This document shows, piece by piece, positions 63,128-64,000 of a DNA stretch of 64,000 nucleotides. The DNA comes from Amaranthus tricolor (lineage: Eukaryota > Streptophyta > Magnoliopsida > Caryophyllales > Amaranthaceae): assembly GCF_026212465.1 (NCBI RefSeq), contig NC_080051.1:17430959-17494958 (forward strand), given 5' to 3'. The notes under the pieces were generated by a model. It ran no database searches, had not been told where the DNA came from, and saw only the letters and a program-made list of their open reading frames with translations. How positions within the stretch are numbered: position 1 is the stretch's first letter; each line of letters opens with the position of its first letter. The position numbers and the translations under genes are program-made.

Positions 63128-63199
63128 TGTTAGAGTATATAACATATCTTGGGGCCTCAACCATCAGCTTAAGCTTTTGGTTGAGTTGGTTCCTTAGCA
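63128..63199 (+). repeat. TRIM right terminal repeat
   Basis: Begins TGTTAGAGTAT and ends CCTTAGCA. Only a few differences from the left repeat. Confidence 0.9.
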
Positions 63200-63365
63200 A
63201 GGACTAAAAAATTTTAATGATTTTAAGTAAATTAAAATAAGTCATATAAAATTGAGCGTAACTTCATCAGTAAAAATTTGAAATTGACTCAAATATGAAC
63301 GTTGTGAGTTCCAACAAATAGAAACAATATATTGATGAGTGCATTTTGACTGAACCATTAAAATA

Positions 63366-63616
63366 CTCTCTCCTATTCATCCCAACTGTCCCATTTGACT
63401 TTTCACACTTGTCGAGGTAATATTTTAACCCTCAATATCTCAAATTATTCTTAATTAAAAATTATAAAAAGTTGATATTAATAATTATTTTATTGAGACG
63501 AATCAAACAGCAAGATCCTACATGTCTATGTTTTAACATATAGATTAAGAGTAAAATACAAATTAAAAGTGATAAGTGAATAGTGCCAAAAAAGGACAAT
63601 TAGACTGAATAGGAGG
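63366..63616. mobile_element. Stowaway MITE
   Basis: The ends CTCTCTCCTATTCATCC and CTGAATAGGAGG are imperfect inverted repeats, with TA on both sides (63364-63365 and 63617-63618). The interior includes TTGAGACGAATCAAAC. Confidence 0.7.
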
Positions 63617-63650
63617 TATTACGTAACAAACCGTGATGCTTAAACGTTCA

Positions 63651-63788
63651 ATACTTTACAATTAGCTATTATATGATTAAGACTCTCAAGATCCTTTCCT
63701 TAAACCTATGAAATTAAGGCCCTAAATTGCAGATTTGCGTGAAGGATCTTGAGAGTATTAATCACTAAGATACCTAATTGTAAAGTAG
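63651..63788. repeat. Foldback element (long hairpin)
   Basis: ATACTTTACAATTAG at the left pairs with CTAATTGTAAAGTA at the right, and GACTCTCAAGATCCTT pairs with AAGGATCTTGAGAGT closer to the loop. The arms are about 50 bases and the loop about 35. Non-coding. Confidence 0.8.
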
Positions 63789-64000
63789 GAGTATTATATG
63801 GTTTAACAACACAATTTGTACAAGACATTTACTAATGATACAATGTTTTAGTTGCTCGATCTCATTATTGTTTATTATTTACTATTTAGGAGTTTTGTTT
63901 TAGTAGATACAGATTTGGATGGTTATAGAAGCAAGTGTAGATGGTTGGATTATAAATAATTTGCAATTATTATTAATCTAATTCATCAATTATGGAACAC

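Larger units (their letters stand above)
62929..63199 (+). mobile_element. Complete TRIM (miniature LTR retrotransposon)
   Basis: Two terminal direct repeats of 74 and 72 bp (62929-63002 and 63128-63199), each TG...CA, enclose a 125-bp non-coding interior. TGGTATCAGAAGC directly after the first repeat is an initiator-Met primer-binding site. GTGTGAGGGGCCG directly before the second is a polypurine tract. A perfect 5-bp target duplication AGGAC flanks the element (62924-62928 and 63200-63204). It encodes nothing and would need enzymes from an autonomous element. Confidence 0.93.

Overview
The window is nuclear DNA from a flowering plant, most likely a eudicot. It is AT-rich, its genes have GT-AG introns, and it carries plant-specific gene families and a typical plant transposon load (CACTA, Helitron, Stowaway, TRIM, Ty1/Copia, L1 and RTE LINEs, long TA microsatellites). 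The species cannot be named from the sequence alone.

Four host genes are well supported. (1) A single-exon SIAMESE-related CDK-inhibitor gene (2728-3201, +). (2) A 12-coding-exon SART-1/DOT2 splicing-factor gene (18412-29377, +). It encodes about 951 residues of a U4/U6.U5 tri-snRNP protein and has a 5.4-kb intron full of transposon remnants. (3) A three-exon gene for a plant-specific protein of unknown function (37695-40214, +). (4) An eight-exon gene for an ankyrin-repeat RING E3 ubiquitin ligase of the XBAT31/XB3 type (51462-54801, -). Exon boundaries were read by hand from reading frame and GT/AG sites. The genes are unrelated in function and form no cluster or operon.

Region by region: 1-1056 is the 3' end of a CACTA element. 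1225-1697 is a foldback element with G-box-like repeats. 2.4-3.2 kb is the CDK-inhibitor gene. 4.5-12.3 kb is a graveyard of TRIM, Helitron, MITE and RTE-LINE remnants. 12.5-14.4 kb holds an L1 LINE 3' end and a plant-mobile-domain pseudogene. 16.2-29.7 kb is the DOT2 gene. 29.7-37.6 kb holds Stowaway elements, TA tracts, a TA-associated MITE and a degraded Copia gag fragment. 37.7-40.2 kb is the unknown-function gene. 42.5-47.4 kb is a complete but broken Ty1/Copia element in minus orientation. 51.4-54.8 kb is the E3 ligase. 55-64 kb holds a triplicated 185-bp repeat, a second TA-embedded MITE, a non-autonomous CACTA element with nested insertions, and an intact 271-bp TRIM with a perfect 5-bp target duplication.

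No new multi-gene system is visible. The most interesting signals are a MITE family sitting in or beside (TA)n tracts, a perfect 25-bp inverted repeat inside a splicing-factor intron, an in-frame duplicated segment in DOT2 exon 9, and the complete TRIM. All family assignments were made by eye from motifs, with no database search.
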